A stretch of 6,045 nucleotides of DNA from Promethearchaeota archaeon (lineage in GTDB: Archaea > Asgardarchaeota > Lokiarchaeia > Sigyniarchaeales > SOKP01): contig JAHLWE010000407.1 in the NCBI GenBank assembly GCA_019058135.1, positions 1-6,045 of the forward strand, read 5' to 3'. The translations under genes were made by a program, and so were the position numbers. Within the stretch, counting starts at the first letter, position 1; the number at the start of each line of letters is the position of its first letter. Below, piece after piece: positions 4,826-6,045 of this stretch. The notes below the pieces were generated by a model. That model was not told the origin of the DNA. It ran no database searches and saw nothing but the letters and a program-made list of their open reading frames with translations.

Positions 4826-6045
4826 TTAAATATGGAGTTTCATTTTCCAAAAAATCAATTTTTTTTGGATTTCATTTATTCCTGCTTCATCTAGATCTCC
4901 TGCAATACTATTAAGATCGGCTATACTTCGATTAATCGCATCTAAAACACCTGAGAATCCCTTTATCTTTAAAATAGTATCATGTAGCTTTCCTAACAAT
5001 ATGGAAATTTCAACCGCAGATTTTTTATTAAGAGATTCTTTGATAAAGTTAAAATATTCGGATAGATCTTCATTAGTAGTTATTTCCATCTTTTCAAAAT
5101 CCATTATTGAGACGGTTTTTTGTTCTTCAATAATCTTTTGTTTAGAAACTAATGGTTCTTCCAAAATTGGTTGAGGAGGCTCTATTTCTTCTTGAACTTT
5201 AATCTCTTCTTTACTAGGCTCAGGTGGAAATTCTTTTTTTATCTCTTTTTGAGGTATTTTTGGTTTTTCAAGTGCTTCTTTAGGTTTTTCTGGCTTTTCA
5301 ATTTTTGGTTTAGTTAATCCCTTAGGGGGACTGTAAAAAACATCTTTTTGAGCTCCAACCCAAGCATCCTCCAAAATTGGTACGAAGATTTTAATATGTT
5401 CTTCAATAATACTGCCAATTCCGGCGATTTCAGTTTTCATTTCACCTCGAATCTCCGTTTTCGAGATTACACAAATAACCACTTCTTCATAATCTCTATT
5501 TATTGCCCATAAATTCTGTAATCTTCTATGTCTATAAGAAACATTAGTCATTTGATCTAATCCTTGTAAGATTGCCATATGAGCTGAGGACGATGGATTA
5601 ATATTTGCAGCAATTCTAATATTTACATGTGATCGTATTGCTTTTAATGCATCAATATCTATATCCGTAATCTCAGGGGCTACAATTAATATTCTCATTT
5701 TAGCCTTTGAAATTTCTTCGTTGATATGGGCTTTAGCACCTTCAACAGATCGTATAAACCAAATATCCCTCATAGAAAACAAGGTCACTCTTTTAGCCCT
5801 ATCCCAGAATTCAGCGGTAACCTTTTCATTAATTTCCAACCTTCTGAGAATATCATCTAAAACATCATCTAAGGTTTTCATTACTTGGTTTGTAAATATA
5901 TTTTTTAAACCAATAAGTGGTGCTGAAATGTTGTCAGTAATTCCAGAGAGTTTATCTTCCGGAATTACGATTTTTTTACTAAAGCTTTTACTCATATCTT
6001 CAAAAATTTCATTTATGTTCTCTCCAGAACTTGCCGTTGATTTAG
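4826..6045 (-). CDS. TrmB/PLD-like domain protein, 5' end off the window
   Basis: The leftward frame stays open from the right edge, so at least 405 residues are visible and the true start is probably outside. Numbered from the first internal Met (complement of 5993-5995): helices at 30-60; a TrmB/phospholipase-D-like alpha/beta domain at about 63-215, with FWDRAKRVTLFSMRDIWFIR, a stretch of repeated strands (MRILIVAPEI, VNIRIAANI, EEVVICVISK) and IKIFVPILEDAW. A Pro/Glu/Lys-rich, probably disordered linker follows (222-298), then a helical C-terminal domain (299-389). The HxK-x4-D catalytic motif of active PLD enzymes is not seen, so a sensor or regulatory role is likelier. The Met at 5995 lacks a TATA box at leaderless spacing, and the 16 codons before it (ASSGENINEIFED in part) read as protein. 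An N-terminal DNA-binding domain may lie off-window. Domain assignment is from pattern only. Confidence 0.75.
   Translation of the reverse strand, partial: KSTASSGENINEIFEDMSKSFSKKIVIPEDKLSGITDNISAPLIGLKNIFTNQVMKTLDDVLDDILRRLEINEKVTAEFWDRAKRVTLFSMRDIWFIRSVEGAKAHINEEISKAKMRILIVAPEITDIDIDALKAIRSHVNIRIAANINPSSSAHMAILQGLDQMTNVSYRHRRLQNLWAINRDYEEVVICVISKTEIRGEMKTEIAGIGSIIEEHIKIFVPILEDAWVGAQKDVFYSPPKGLTKPKIEKPEKPKEALEKPKIPQKEIKKEFPPEPSKEEIKVQEEIEPPQPILEEPLVSKQKIIEEQKTVSIMDFEKMEITTNEDLSEYFNFIKESLNKKSAVEISILLGKLHDTILKIKGFSGVLDAINRSIADLNSIAGDLDEAGINEIQKKLIFWKMKLHI

Noticed and set aside
5222..5335. Repetitive DNA in the TrmB/PLD-like gene
   Set aside because: It is the low-complexity coding sequence of the KPEKPKE-type linker, not a separate repeat element.
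1..6045. CRISPR array, tRNA, rRNA, insertion sequence ends
   Set aside because: No regularly spaced repeats, no tRNA T-loop pattern with a pairing acceptor stem, no transposase or terminal inverted repeats flanking the relics.

Overview
The window is AT-rich DNA from an archaeon, most likely an Asgard archaeon of the Lokiarchaeia type. This is an inference, not a database result. It rests on TATA-like boxes placed about 26-30 bases before several ATG codons with no Shine-Dalgarno site (the leaderless archaeal pattern), an archaeal-looking Mut7-C RNase, a small C2HC zinc-finger protein with a lysine-rich tail, SNAP/TPR-like helical repeat proteins, and a TrmB/phospholipase-D-like regulatory module on a long linker-containing protein.

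Layout: (i) 1-1583 holds a divergent pair. A C2HC zinc-finger protein reads left and chorismate synthase (aroC) reads right, and they share a 58-base spacer whose centre is a perfect 14-base TATA palindrome. A possible further gene begins at the extreme left edge. (ii) 1666-2390 holds a 75-residue TPR- or MIT-like protein facing a Mut7-C RNase, with the two stop codons 8 bases apart. (iii) 2391-3111 has no intact gene but carries at least two, probably three, decayed coding fragments. One is the N-terminal end of an archaeal P-loop ATPase that breaks at its Walker A motif. (iv) 3112-3909 is a 265-residue protein of five SNAP-like helical repeats with its own promoter. (v) 3910-4825 is another gene-poor stretch. 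It has a strong T-tract terminator, a frameshifted relic of an unrecognised protein, and the C-terminal stub of a two-cluster 4Fe-4S ferredoxin-like protein. (vi) 4826 to the right edge is a leftward gene whose frame runs off the window, encoding a TrmB/PLD-like domain, a Pro/Glu/Lys-rich linker and a helical C-terminal domain.

The genes do not form one obvious pathway. aroC is the only metabolic gene and is not in a shikimate cluster. The most informative feature is the contrast between intact single-gene units with clear promoters and two zones of gene decay beside the SNAP-like gene. I found no convincing new system such as a defence island or a CRISPR array, and no RNA gene.
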